A DNA stretch of 64,000 nucleotides from Bagarius yarrelli. Lineage: Eukaryota; Chordata; Actinopteri; Siluriformes; Sisoridae. The translations under genes were made by a program, and so were the position numbers. The notes under the pieces are model-generated. The model saw only the letters and a list, made by a program, of their open reading frames with translations. It made no database searches and was not told the DNA's origin. Location: NCBI GenBank assembly GCA_005784505.1, contig VCAZ01000022.1, positions 2,591,695 through 2,655,694 on the forward strand. The letters are read 5' to 3'. Below, in pieces: positions 50,203 to 61,712 of this stretch (position 1 is its first letter; each line of letters opens with the position of its first letter).

Positions 50203-52265
50203 ATATTTTTTGTAAAAGGATCATTTTGACTGTAGACTAACCTTTTCAAGTTCTTTAACGAGGACCCTCAGTAGAGAGATGCTAGTCAAAGGATTATTTT
50301 CCACCTTCTTATGCAGGGTCCATCTTAGCATACCTTAAAAGATAAAAGTTATCATTCTAATGATTTTCTGGTAAAAACTCAGTCCTACCAATGAAGGCTG
50401 GAGTTTTTGATTTTCTAATAATATTCATGTAAATAAAAACTATGTAAAATCCTTATTGACATAGTTTCAAATAAACTAAAAAGTCTTAGGTACCTTTATT
50501 GCAGATTGAGACAGCTTGAGCGTGTGTGTCCAGTTCTCTAAGCATAGCGTGAACACGTTGATAGAGGCTGGACTCCACATCTGAAGATACATTACCTGCT
50601 ACAAAGCGAGTTAAAAATGAGTCTTTTTACAATTCACATTAAATATAAAAAGGCAATGCAGCCTTAATAAAATAGCAGGATTTGTGATGCAAACTATGAC
50701 TAATATAAACACTTATCAGCATGGCGCATCATGACTTACTAATACTTTCCAACTATCTTGTGTCACAGGTCTATTTTCTCCTAGTCCAACTTAAGTCTGG
50801 GGTCTGTCTAGACATCAAGCTTATTTTAGCTATTAAGTTAAATGTATGCATTGGATCCTTATATTAGGTTTTTCTAGCTGTTCAAGATTGTTGTAATTCC
50901 CCAGTTCTGTCTAAAGAAATTGGAATTGGTCTCATTAGTTCTAAACAAATTTTGGCACATGTTTTGGGATGATTTGGTTGAGGTTGTCCTTGTGAGGAGG
51001 ATCTTCTGTCTAACCACCACCCTGCATAGCCCAGACATGTAAAGTTTATGAGAAATAATAATAATAATTGCTTTCAGGGTTTTTTTTTACAGCAGCTTCT
51101 TTAATACTGCCATAGGTTGCCAGATCCTCAGCTTTTTCCCTGCAATCACACAATCGTCGTATTTTTAATCACCCCGCACTTTATTTAAATTAGATCCTTC
51201 TCACAAGCAACCTATTTCTGCTCCGCTCGTTCAGACAGTCAGCGTCTGGTCTTCATTTTCCCTACAGACTTCACTGTTAGTGTTCTTCATCAGCACTCTA
51301 AGATAAGTTATCGTCTTTTCTACAAAGAACCTACTTTAATCCACTTTCTGTCTGCCGTCCTTCAGGTTGGCCTTCCTTATCCAGTCTCTAGTCCTACCCT
51401 CGTGGTGTACATTTGTGCAACCAGTCTATTGTTTTTACATTTTTCATTCTTTCCTAAAAAGATGGTTTTAATTTTTAATATCATTTATTGTAGTTTTACA
51501 TTTCATTTAGAAAAATTCTTCTTTGAAAGTATACATAAATATATGTATATAAATATTAAAGTATATATAAATGAAAGTATTTATATAAAAATATCATTCT
51601 GATGAAGGGCAGCATGGTGGCTCAGTGGTTAGCACTGTTGCCTTACAGCGGGTTCACCCCCTGGGGCAGGGGCTTTTTTTTGTGTGGAGTTTGCATGTTC
51701 TCCCCGTGCTTGCGTGGGTTTACTCTGGGTTCTCTGGTTTCCTCCTACAGTCCAAAAAACATGTATGTTAGGTTGATTGGTGATTCTAAATTGGCCCATA
51801 GGAGGGAGTGTAAGTGTGTGTGTGAGTGCGTCCCTGTGATGGACAGATGTCCGGACTGTCCCCCTCCTGCCTTTCGCCCTTTCAGTGACAGCTGATCCAG
51901 CAGATCCCCATGACCCAGAATTAGGAAATAAGCGGGGGTATATAAAAAGATAAGTGATTTGAGTTTGTTCGGTCAACTAACACTTAAAAAAAAAATGGCT
52001 TTTTATAATAAGCTCCTAATAAAATTAGTTGATTTTGAAGATAATTTGATCATTCTAGAGAGCATAAATTAGATCTTCTGTAAATGATCGGAGTTTAATC
52101 AACTAAAAACTTCCAATTCCTTTTAGAATGATTTAAAAATCAGCTCATGTTTGATTTATATTGAAGGCTATGCTGATTTTAAGCTTCCTTAAGTTGTTTA
52201 AGCTTCCACTTCTGCTTCTAAGGGTTAAGGATAAATTCTAAAAATGAGTTACCTGTTTTCTCCAT
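41808..52265 (-). CDS. pik3r6: PI3K-gamma regulatory subunit 6 (p84/p87 adaptor), 19 coding exons, complete
   Basis: Coding exons in order: 52253-52265, 50494-50595, 50242-50333, 49388-49456, 49151-49283, 48980-49049, 46930-47113, 46683-46827, 46505-46591, 46009-46420, 45832-45901, 44923-45042, 44647-44757, 43796-43910, 43601-43668, 43383-43473, 43206-43261, 42764-42867, 41808-41958. They join in one frame to 730 residues (human 754). Diagnostic motifs are RWTLHKKVE, LPEPYCTVGLNCA, RVFVFVDP, DSGIEGDLP, GSVDPWYDSN and the terminal LPINTFSG. These match PIK3R6 rather than its paralogue PIK3R5. The family protein binds the catalytic subunit p110-gamma and Gbeta-gamma, placing lipid kinase activity under GPCR control at the plasma membrane, mainly in leukocytes and heart. 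Exon 1 encodes only MEKT plus one base and its ATG context is weak, so the extreme N-terminus is the least certain part. Confidence 0.95.
47640..47850 (+). mobile_element. Degenerate DIRS-like retroelement fragment
   Basis: The plus-strand frame from about 47696 reads WLSDLVFILDG, then IPIRRNFLSQVEG, a spacing typical of the region between reverse transcriptase and tyrosine recombinase in teleost DIRS-type elements. A stop precedes it and the frame decays within 50 codons. Related sequence may extend left to about 47290. It lies antisense in the intron between pik3r6 exons 48980-49049 and 46930-47113. Confidence 0.45.
47960..48070 (+). mobile_element. Mariner-type MITE fragment
   Basis: TGGAGCTCAGGGACTTTGTG and GGCATTGTCATGCTGGAACA recur in diverged form at about 16430-16470 and 33075-33110, where they sit inside elements with ACAAAAGTATTAAGACACC-like ends. 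Confidence 0.45.
48262..48538 (+). mobile_element. SINE-like element (family A), head truncated
   Basis: GTGTGGAGTTTGCATGTTCTC, ACTCCGGGTTCTCCGGTTTC, GTGATGGACTGGCGACCTGT and a GATTGAATAAATGAA tail. Inside a pik3r6 intron. Confidence 0.65.
49628..50205. repeat. Five-copy higher-order CTAT/CTGT array
   Basis: Each unit is a CTAT run, a CTGT run and an identical 31-base spacer beginning CCATCTATC and ending AAAGTAAAATAAAAT. Spacers end at 49716, 49815, 49922, 50029 and 50140, so successive periods are 99, 107, 107 and 111 bases, differing by multiples of four. CTGT counts are 9, 6, 4, 4, 4; CTAT counts before units 2-5 are 11, 15, 15, 16. A final CTAT run follows. It lies between pik3r6 exons 50242-50333 and 49388-49456. 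Confidence 0.97.
51606..51950 (+). mobile_element. SINE-like element (family A), full length
   Basis: GGGCAGCATGGTGGCTCAGT head, TTGCATGTTCTCCCCGTGCT, GGTTCTCTGGTTTCCTCCTA, CTCCTGCCTTTCGCCCTTTC and a GGGGGTATATAAAAAGATAAG tail (minor variants). In pik3r6 intron 1. Confidence 0.7.
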
Positions 52266-53539
52266 CAGACTTCTGACAGATGAAGTGCTACATAACATGA
52301 AAAAAAGTGAACCCGAATGGCTTCCAACCTACAACCAGAAAATAAAATCTTGTGGTTTCTTACATACTTTTCAATATAAAAATTTTACTGACTGTCGGAA
52401 CTATACGTATTATATAAGGCACCGCTATAGCTATAGCATTATACTGTTTTACTACTTGGGATTTTTCAAAATAATGTATGATTTAAAAGAAATAGAAATG
52501 TAGTAAATGTTCCAGACACCAAAATTTATAATCTGATGCTTAAATTTCTATTTTTAACTTGTTTAAAACTAATTTTTTTTTTCAATCTTTACATTAAAAT
52601 GGTTCAATCAGTCATTTAGAACGCACAACCTGTGTTTGTTACTCTAATATACATAAAGAGGCCCACGTTAATACAAACCTAAAAATAAAAATACACAGAA
52701 GAAGAACGTTCTCTGTAATGTTGGCATCAGAGATTATGATCTTGAGTTTATTCATCTTTTATTACATCGTCGCAACATCTCAAATATGAAACAATTTGCT
52801 GAAACACAGTTGTGTTTACTGTACGTATTTAATTAAGGATTCAGTGGCTCAGAGCTAAACATTTAAACAATTTTAAGACTAATCACTGCTACAAAAAGAA
52901 ATAAAGTGTCACATACCGTGAATAAAACAGCACAGTGTTATCCCAATGCAGCAAGTTCTAGATACCTTCCTTAGTAGAGCTACCAATAAGCTTAACTTCA
53001 CATTGTGCCCATTGTTGTTAAGTTTCTCTTCCTCTTAATATTAGCATGTCCGAAACTTGTGTGTACTGCAAGAGATGGTACCGGGCAGGTTGTCACAGGC
53101 TGTACGCACAGACAAAACTCTCATACAAAAGTCATACATGCGTATCGCCACTTCCTATTGTGTTTCCTGTCTTCTAAATGTGTGGGTGTACATGACATAT
53201 TTTTAGTCTTAACTTAAATGAAGTCTTTTAGTGACTTGAGTCCACTTTGCAGGTTCTTTTGTCCAGAGGGAAAGTAAAAAATAACGAGTAGAATTTAAAC
53301 AGAAGCAAATTTTAACTATCTAATGGTCAGTAAAGTAGTAAATCTACATTGGGTTTATTTATTAACGCAGGTAGGAGGAAGTTGCACCTTTAGTTTTAGT
53401 TCGGTTAAGTATTTAATGGTAAATCTATGAGCTGAGCCGAGTTCACATATATTTGAGGATGTTGATATAAACTTTTTCAATGGCTGCTATCGCCATTTCC
53501 ACTTTTCAAGCTCATAATAATTATATAATATTCAACTTC

Positions 53540-53770
53540 ATTGTGCAAGGTACACGTACAGAGCCAATGAAATGCATTTTTCGCATATCCCATCTTAGTA
53601 AGTTGGGGGTCAGAGCGCAGGGTCAGCTATGATGCAGCGCCCCTGGAGCAGGAAGGGTTAAGGGTCTTGCTCAAGGACCCAACAGTGGTTGGCTTGCCGG
53701 AGGTGGGGCTTGAACCCTGGTGTTTCTGGTCTTCAGATCAACAACTTAGCACCTTAACCATATTAGCCAC
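53540..53770 (-). mobile_element. tRNA-SINE-like element, third type
   Basis: Plus-strand text AATGAAATGCATTTTTCGCA, CAGCGCCCCTGGAGCAGGAA, GGTCTTGCTCAAGGACCCAA and GGGGCTTGAACCCTGG; the last is a B-box on the minus strand. The body differs from families A and B. Confidence 0.5.
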
Positions 53771-55916
53771 CCTGCCCCTAACACAGATGATCTCTTTCTC
53801 TCAGGGAACATGACCTGACATTAGAACATCATTCACACATGAAAAATGTAAGGTGAATTATAAAAGTCATTCTGGTAGCAGTATAAAAATTGGCCATTTT
53901 ACAGAGAAATGGCTACAGTTTAATTAAGAAGGAATCACATTATGCAGCAAATGATGACCGAAAATTGGACTTGCTAAATAAAATACCAAACTAAACCAAG
54001 CATTTATAACCTTCTAAAGTAGAACCTAAACAATAAACGAGCAACAACTAACAGTTGTGGACTAAAAAACTAAAATATGACAAATCAGACAGATATTAAA
54101 GATATTCATTTTAATGGTCGAAGTAAGTATGCCATTTGATGTGATCCTAGATTCAATTTGATCCTGAATCAACATAGATTTGACAGATTTGATCAACTTG
54201 AATCAACATTCCAAATCAACCAATCATAACCATTCTTTCCTCAAATGTACATCAGTGTTCTGTAGACTTGTTCCGATTAACTTAAATTCCTTTTCTCTCA
54301 AAAGTGAAGTTATTTAACACACAAAAATAAATGAATCGCAAACTATTCTTTGTAATACCACTTCTGGACAGGGCCGGCGGCAAGGGGCAGGGGGCAGGGG
54401 TGTGTTTTAGCCCAACCCGAATGTACATCTTGCCCATACAATCAAAATTTGATATTTTTTTTTAATATAGGCCAATAGGAAAAAAAAAACAACAACACAG
54501 GGTACACCAGCCCGGCAGCCTACAGCCCACCCCAAATTCAGCCAGAGCCTATAGAATAATTTGTACACACTTACTGTAGCTTCATATTTATAGACTCCAC
54601 TGTGTAGAGTCCACAGCGACTTATCGGAAATTGACCTCAGTCGGTGTTTTTTGTAACCTCTGATAGTTTAAACAACTGGAAAGCCGCACTTGAGCGTGAC
54701 AGGCTGTTACAGAAACAAACATCCAGTCACAGTCATGACATGATTTGTTTGACACATCGCAAAACCAAATTTCACACATGCTTCAAAACTGCTGTCACAC
54801 AGAAAGCGTTCATATAGCATTTTGATACAGCTGCATTAGGTGTTTTGTTACCCACCATAATTGCCCACCTATTACTGTATTTGTACCAACCTACCATAAT
54901 ATAATAGGCTAGCAATGGAAATTACCCAGACCTGCTTCTGGGTAATTTCCATTTCTACATTAAAAACTCTGGCTTCAGTTTTTGTGCTGTGAATTTGCAG
55001 AAGTTTGAACTCGTTAAGTGATGAGATGAGGTCATATTATTTGTAGTTCACAGGTCTTTCTTGAGGTTCCTCATTTAATCCTGCTTCGAAAAGTTAAAAA
55101 ACTAAACAGAAATTGATCATTGCTATTAAAAGAAATATTTTGCCAATGCATTTAAATAAAGCCTACTACTTTGTGTCAAGCAAACAAATTCACACACACA
55201 CACACACACACACACAGAATTATAATCATAATGTAAAAGGGGAACCTTTGTTCACACTCTTTTCAACACTTCCAGTAAATTACTTGTGCTAATGGTGGGT
55301 GTAAACGTACAAAAGTTCCAATGCAAGTCAGTAGGTTAAAAATGAAAAGGGTAAAAAAATAATGAGGAGGATATTTTAAAGATCATAACTGTGTTTTCCC
55401 CCTTATTGTAATTTTTAGGATGTTTTTAAACAAGACCGAAAAAAAGGGAAACACAATTCAGGAGGACAAACCAAAACAGGAAATAGATACAGACTTCAAG
55501 CAAGACAGGGGTGCTGGTTGGATGGAACCCAGAACAGGTGTGGGAAATGGTAAGCAGAAGTCATGTGACCTGGCCAGACTGATGGGTTTGTGTTTGAACA
55601 GGTTGTGTCTTGTGCACAGTGGTGCGCGTAGCGATTTTGGGCCCTAGGAAAGAATATGGGGTTTGGTCCCTACACACCCATCCTGCACCAAACAAATACA
55701 TTACTACTAGTACTGTTACTACTAATCTCAAATTGGCATTTGATGAACTTAAAAGTCACTGACTGGTTGGATGTTACTGGAGTTCTGGGAGACGTGTAAT
55801 GCCTTCGTGATGCTTTACGTCCTTCATGGAATAAGGAAGTCATTTGTGTTTACTGTGACAATATGCTATTTCGGGGGTTTAAGCTAAACCTTGGATTTTC
55901 CAAATAATTTAAAGGT

Positions 55917-56165
55917 CGGCAGCGCGGTGGCTTAGTGATTAGCACTGTTGTCTCACAGCAAGAAGGCCTGGGTTCGATACCCAAGGGTCTTTTTGTGTGA
56001 AGTTAGAATGTTCTCCCTGTGCTTGCGTGGGTTTAATTCGGGTACTCCGGTTTTCTCCTGTAATGGACTGGCGACCCGTCCAGGGTGTACCCCTCCTGTG
56101 ATAGGGATAGGCTCCAGCAGATCCCTGTGACCCCAAATTAGGGAATAAGTGGGAAATAAATTAAT
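55917..56165 (+). mobile_element. SINE-like element (family A), internally deleted
   Basis: GGCAGCGCGGTGGCTTAGTG head, B-box GGGTTCGATACCC, TGTTCTCCCTGTGCTTGCGT, then directly TGTAATGGACTGGCGACCCG, so the middle is missing. Confidence 0.7.
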
Positions 56166-57479
56166 TTAAAGGTCTTACATGTAATTTTATTAATTTGCAT
56201 GACTTAAAATCTACAGTTGCATCCTCGATTTTGTAGGGTAAATTTAAGTTTCCATGCCCCTTACTATGATGCAGAACTAAGAATGTTGTGATTGGTTGCT
56301 CAAGACGCCAGTCAGACGCATTCTTGGCCAGTAAAACCTTCTAGGCAGTCCCGACTTTTAGCAGTCAGTTTAAAGCATGCATGAGACTATCCTCCAGCAC
56401 ACATTCATGTCCTCTAACAGACTGTTCTGTACGTCACCACACGATGTCGCTGTTGCATTTCAGTCTGGAGCTTTAAGTGCATCTATAACACACGCTACAC
56501 ATCGCCGGTGCTCAACAAGTGTTTTGCCAATTTACATTGAATAACTATTTGCTAATGTTGTATTTGGATTTGAATTCATCTAAAAATAAAATTAATGTTA
56601 CACATTTTCTTGTATCTTTTTCCTTTTTTTCCTTTTTTTTTTCATTCATGTAGGTATAAACTATTTTTTTTTTACATTTGTTTCTTTAGAATATTATTAC
56701 AAGTAATGCCAAAAATAATATTTTAATATCTGAGATTTTCTTGATTTGAGTTGTTTTAATAAATCCGTTTTACTGATTATTTACTGATTTAGCTTTGCTG
56801 GACTCTGGAGTAAATCCATTATTGTCATGGTGCAAAATTGGTTTATGAGGACAAGTGTTTGATTTATTTTAGGAGTTTTATAATATGAATATATTTTTTA
56901 TAAAAATCTTGAAAACTTGTACAACTCTTGTATATCGTTTTGTATCTTACAAAAATATATATTTTTAACCTGAAAAAAAAAATTTTCCTTTTTTTTTTTA
57001 CTAGGACACAGATGAAATTTATAATATAGATATTTTACTGTTTATTCCGCACCTATAAGGGCTTCCGGTGGGGTTTTTTTTCCAGATGTGATCACAGTTC
57101 AGGGGTCTGATATCACAGTGCGTAAGGAACACATCTGGATGAGATGACAGTCTAACACAATATAAACACACATTCACACGCAAAGTCACAGTCAGACATC
57201 AATCGAAATGGAGGTCATGCACATAATAATAATCACGCGTGGAAAAACTATATGTTAATATATGACTTGACTATTAATTCGAAGGAAAAACTTTCGACAC
57301 CAAAGAAGCCAGAAAATGAAATTTATACCAATTTTTAGTAGAAGTATTAATGATGGACAGTGCGCAACTGTGAGTACTAAAACTCAGCTCAGATTTGACA
57401 ATTAGACATCTACATAAACTGGAGGAGGTTTAGTGATATAATTGGGTGGAGGGTTACTAATCACCTGCCCGTGGATGCC

Positions 57480-58183
57480 CCCTTTGGCGTGTTGCCTGTT
57501 CTCTTAGCTCAAACCTTGCTGAATGACTGGATTCTGTTCACACAGCGGCAGCAGCGAGAGTGAGACACTCAGAGACACGATCAGAGACACGGTGGTGTAA
57601 ATACATGGGGGGAAAATTAAAAGAGGAAACGCTATAGGGGGGGAAAAAAGAATAATCATTCAGAAGGTTTTCTTCTTTTTTTTTTTTTGTTTTGATCCAG
57701 TTGGCGTGAGGTTGAAGGAGTGCGAGATTACAACATATCCGGGCGAAAGTGAGTAAGAGAGTGAAAAGAAAAGGGAGCGAACCCTGTCATTTCTTTAAGC
57801 GGTTGGTGATATACTCTTCAGCCCGGTTAAAGCTTTTTTTTTTCCTCCAAGTGCACATTTCTTTGCAGGACTCGGAAGATTTTTGGTCGCTTGGAAGTGC
57901 ATAGCATTCGGTGGTGCACTTTTTACGCAGGTTTAGTTCCATCGAACGCACTTTTTAGATCCCAGCAAAACTAAAAACCAAGACTTTAATTTAATCTGGA
58001 ATAAGTTTCCAACCTGTTAAAGACGTGTTGGTGGGCTGCTTTTAGTGTAAAAAAAAAACACGTGCGCTGAAGCGCAAAGCCTGCTCTCGTCTCTTGATTG
58101 AGAGCGCAAAAGGGAAAAGCAAAACTTCTCTCATTCTTGGTCAACGGCAGCGCATTTAGCGCAAACCCGACTGCTGAGGGACG
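57480..58183 (+). promoter_or_regulatory. ntn1: ntn1 5' UTR and probable promoter region
   Basis: Upstream of the ntn1 ATG the sequence changes from AT-rich intergenic to less repetitive DNA with purine-rich AGAGACACG units and scattered CpG, richest from 58060 on. I find no convincing TATA box and cannot place the start site. Out-of-frame ATGs occur upstream, for example at 57606. Confidence 0.4.
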
Positions 58184-59210
58184 ATGCTGCGGCTGTTCGT
58201 GGCTTGGAGCATTCTTGTGGCGCTTAGCGTGTTGGTGGAGGGAGCGCGCGGCGGCGGCGGCGGCGGTTACGGCATGAGCATGTTCGCTGCGCAGTCCTCG
58301 CCGCCTGATCCGTGCTACGACGAGAACGGCAACCCCCGCCGCTGCATCCCTGACTTCGTAAACGCGGCTTTTGGTAAAGACGTGCGCGCGTCAAGCACGT
58401 GCGGCACACCGGCGGCGCGCTACTGCGTGGTGAGTGAGAAGGGCGATGAGAGAACGCGCGACTGTCACACGTGCGACGTGACCGATTCGAAGAAGGCGCA
58501 TCCGGCCGCGTACCTCACCGACCTCAACAACCCGCACAACCTCACGTGTTGGCAATCCGAAAGCTACGTGCAGCACCCACAGAACGTCACTCTCACGCTC
58601 TCGCTCGGCAAAAAGTTTGAGGTGACCTATGTTAGTCTGCAGTTCTGCTCGCCGCGACCCGAGTCCATGGCTATCTTCAAGTCGATGGACTACGGTAAGA
58701 CATGGACTCCGTTTCAGTTCTACTCGACTCAGTGCAAGAAGATGTATAACCGACCGAGTCGTGCGGCCATCACCAAGCAAAATGAGCAGGAGGCCATTTG
58801 CACCGACTCCCACACGGACATGCAACCGCTCTCGGGCGGCCTCATCGCGTTCAGCACTCTGGACGGACGACCGTCGGCGCATGACTTCGATAATTCCCCC
58901 GTGCTGCAGGACTGGGTCACAGCCACTGATATTAAAGTGACGTTCAGCCGCTTGCACACGTTCGGCGACGAGAACGAGGACGACTCCGAGCTGGCCAGGG
59001 ACTCGTACTTCTACTCCGTGTCTGATCTGCAGGTGGGTGGCCGGTGCAAGTGTAACGGGCACGCGTCAAAGTGTGTGCGCGACCGCGACGGCAACCTGGT
59101 GTGCGAGTGCAAACACAACACTGCAGGACCCGAGTGCGACAGGTGCAAACCTTTCCACTATGACCGGCCGTGGCAGCGCGCAACAGCCAGAGAGGCCAAC
59201 GAGTGCGTGG
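58184..59210 (+). CDS. ntn1: Netrin-1, first coding exon (laminin N-terminal domain and first LE repeat), partial
   Basis: This exon encodes the first 342 residues and ends in phase 1 at a consensus donor (GTGG/GTAAGT), just after REANECV, the known family boundary; the remaining LE repeats and NTR domain lie beyond the window. Residues 1-22 form a signal peptide (MLRLFVAWSILVALSVLVEG), followed by a run of six glycines. The laminin N-terminal domain VI spans roughly 40-285, with DENGNPRRCIPDFVNAAFGK, DLNNPHNLTCWQSE and GGLIAFSTLDGRPSAHDFDN. The first LE module then begins with GGRCKCNGHASKC. Netrin-1 is a secreted guidance cue acting through DCC/neogenin and UNC5 receptors, also in angiogenesis and tissue closure. 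Codons are much more GC-rich than the flanks. Whether this is the ntn1a or ntn1b teleost copy cannot be settled from one exon. Confidence 0.97.
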
Positions 59211-59639
59211 GTAAGTTCAACTTCATTCTGTTAGAAATAAAATAACAGTTCAGCCTAATTATACAAATTTATTTTTAAACTAGATTTATTTATTTTTAAA
59301 GTTTATACAAAAAAAAGATCCAACAGCGACACGACAAATGCAAATAATTATATGCAAAGTTCTCTTATGTCCTTTTAATAGAACATTTCTGTCCAAACAC
59401 AGTGTCCAGCGAGACATCAGCATTTATACTGGCAAAACCAATAAATGTGTTAATCAAACAAAATTAACTCATTTAAAAACATTTTAAAGTTTTGTGGAAC
59501 TTTAAAATCAGATGGAATTAAAGATAAAAGTAAAAAAAAAGAGAAATATTTTAGTTTTAGATGCAGAATAAATAATAGAAGTCGCTACTGAATAAAAGAA
59601 GTGTCACATCTTTGTATATATATAGTATATATATATATA

Positions 59640-59676
<37 letters not shown>

Positions 59677-60384
59677 TGCTTATTTAATACTAAATTGCCA
59701 GTGAGTTGGTACATTTGATTTTGTCATTATTCTTTTATTATTATTGGCCTACATTGTTCAGTAATAAAGGCGGTGATTAAAAGAAAAAAACACAGGAAGT
59801 TCTTTAATGCAGTGCTGTAATATCAGCTGCTGTAAGTTTAGTCTGGGACTTTTTCTTAGAGAAGGGAACCTTCACACCTCAGAGGTTTTCACAGGGACTC
59901 ATGTGTGTCATGTTATTCCATAGCAGGTGGCTTTATCAGATTGCAGCTGAGATGATATCAGATTTGCTGACATTTTTTGGCATGTATAAAAATAAACTGC
60001 TACTTTCTGCCAAGTAAATTACACCGGGAGAAAAAATGCTGAGTTTTGTGATGAGGTGTGAGATAATATTTGTAAAGGAGAGTTACTGATGAGCTGTTGT
60101 TGATCCAACTAATTGAATGTATCACATTTTCTAAACACAGGCCTATATTAATCTACTGTTGTGTGCTGGTGAGGGGGTTGGCGGATTTTAGCAAGTTACG
60201 TGATTGACACATAACATTAATAACCTTAATATTGAGCAGGCTTTTATCAGGTCAGCCCTGAGACTATTTCATTAAAACCCGTATCTGTCCATCAGGCTCT
60301 TAACTTTTCCAACCTTACTATCCACAATGTATCTTTACGTCAGGTGGTATCTACAATCAAGTTAGCTATCAGAGATGATCTGGT

Positions 60385-60422
<38 letters not shown>

Positions 60423-61618
60423 TGAGAGATAGAGAGAGACTGAGCTCTAGCTGAAAGACTGAAAGCTGCTGCTACAGTCCAGTGATTAGATATAAAAGGG
60501 TAAATAGGTTCCTGCGATGCATCGGAGAGAAATGTGTCTGTCTCTCTCGTCAGAAGAGCTGCAGGTATGAGCGTAAGAATAACAAAGTAAAATTTCCGTG
60601 AACTGGCGTATGGGGGCACTTTTATTTGCAGAGCTGTGACCAACATTCCATGCTCGGGTTTCGCACGCAATGTTGTAGACTTTAACAGAGTTGATTGGTT
60701 AATAAAGTGGTAGTTTAGCCTGAGAGTAAAAGCTTATATATATATATGTACAGTTAAAATGAATATAAAAATATGGCAGACTTAACTGGCCCATGTTTTT
60801 CTGGGACAAATAAATCTATTATTATGCATTAATGAGTAAACTTCTAGAGCTTTCCGACCAACTCCAAAACTAAAAAGATCAAATCTAAAAAGATAAACCT
60901 AAAAAAAGATCTTGTTTTGTTCCTAGTGTTTAAGGATATTTATCCTAAATTTTAAAATGTTATTTTCTTAGGAAAGTGTTGATTAAGTTCCTGCTATAAT
61001 ATTAACATGTCATGCATTGTTTGCAAAACCGCATGATCTATAATGTATAATATAATCGTATAACTGAGTTTTGAATATATATGTCATTCGTTAGCAATAT
61101 GATTTTTACATTAAGCTTTTAGCTGATTTTAACAGGGGTTATGGTTAGATATTATTCCGTGCCAGACATTATTACCCTGTTATTACATTACATTATTGCC
61201 TGCTATTGTACATTAATTAATATCCACGTCGAACTTGATTTCCTTTGCCTTTGTTCCGTGGGATATTAAAGTTTAATATTAAGTCTTGGCACTCGGAATA
61301 ACAAATACTATCCGCATAGCTTACCATCCCATAGACATGTTTACAGGCTTCTGAGCCAGAGACAGGTCATTCAGAGAACAGCACTCTGTGTGTATACACA
61401 TGATCGGGGCCAGAACGAGAGAGGATCAGCCATCTACATCGTCCACATGCCTGGCTCAACCTTTATGCTTTCTTAGCTTTCCACCCTGGGGTAAATAGAG
61501 CTGCAAAGTGCCTTTGTGCCTAATTGAGTTGCCCCCAGTTTAGCACAAAGGAAAATAATTTAGTCGATACAGAAACCATTATATGAAATCAGAAAGGGAA
61601 ACTGCAATAATTTGTTAT

Positions 61619-61619
<1 letters not shown>

Positions 61620-61711
<92 letters not shown>
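61620..61711. repeat. GATA tetranucleotide microsatellite
   Basis: About 23 uninterrupted GATA units in ntn1 intron 1. Confidence 0.97.

Positions 61712-61712
<1 letters not shown>

Larger units (their letters stand above)
52266..57480. other. Divergent intergenic region between pik3r6 and ntn1
   Basis: Contains a reversed tRNA-SINE-like element (53540-53770), a CA run (55192-55216) and a family A SINE (55917-56165). Any upstream untranslated exon of pik3r6 would lie here but could not be placed. I see no exon resembling PIK3R5, the gene expected at this spot from the human order. Short open frames at 53005-53217 and 55420-55647 have no recognisable motif. Confidence 0.5.

Noticed and set aside
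55420..55647. 75-residue plus-strand frame between pik3r6 and ntn1
   Set aside because: No conserved motif; composition and neighbouring repeat fragments suggest a chance frame.
58391..59062. 223-residue frame antisense to ntn1
   Set aside because: GC-rich coding DNA commonly leaves open frames on the opposite strand; the plus strand is unmistakably netrin.
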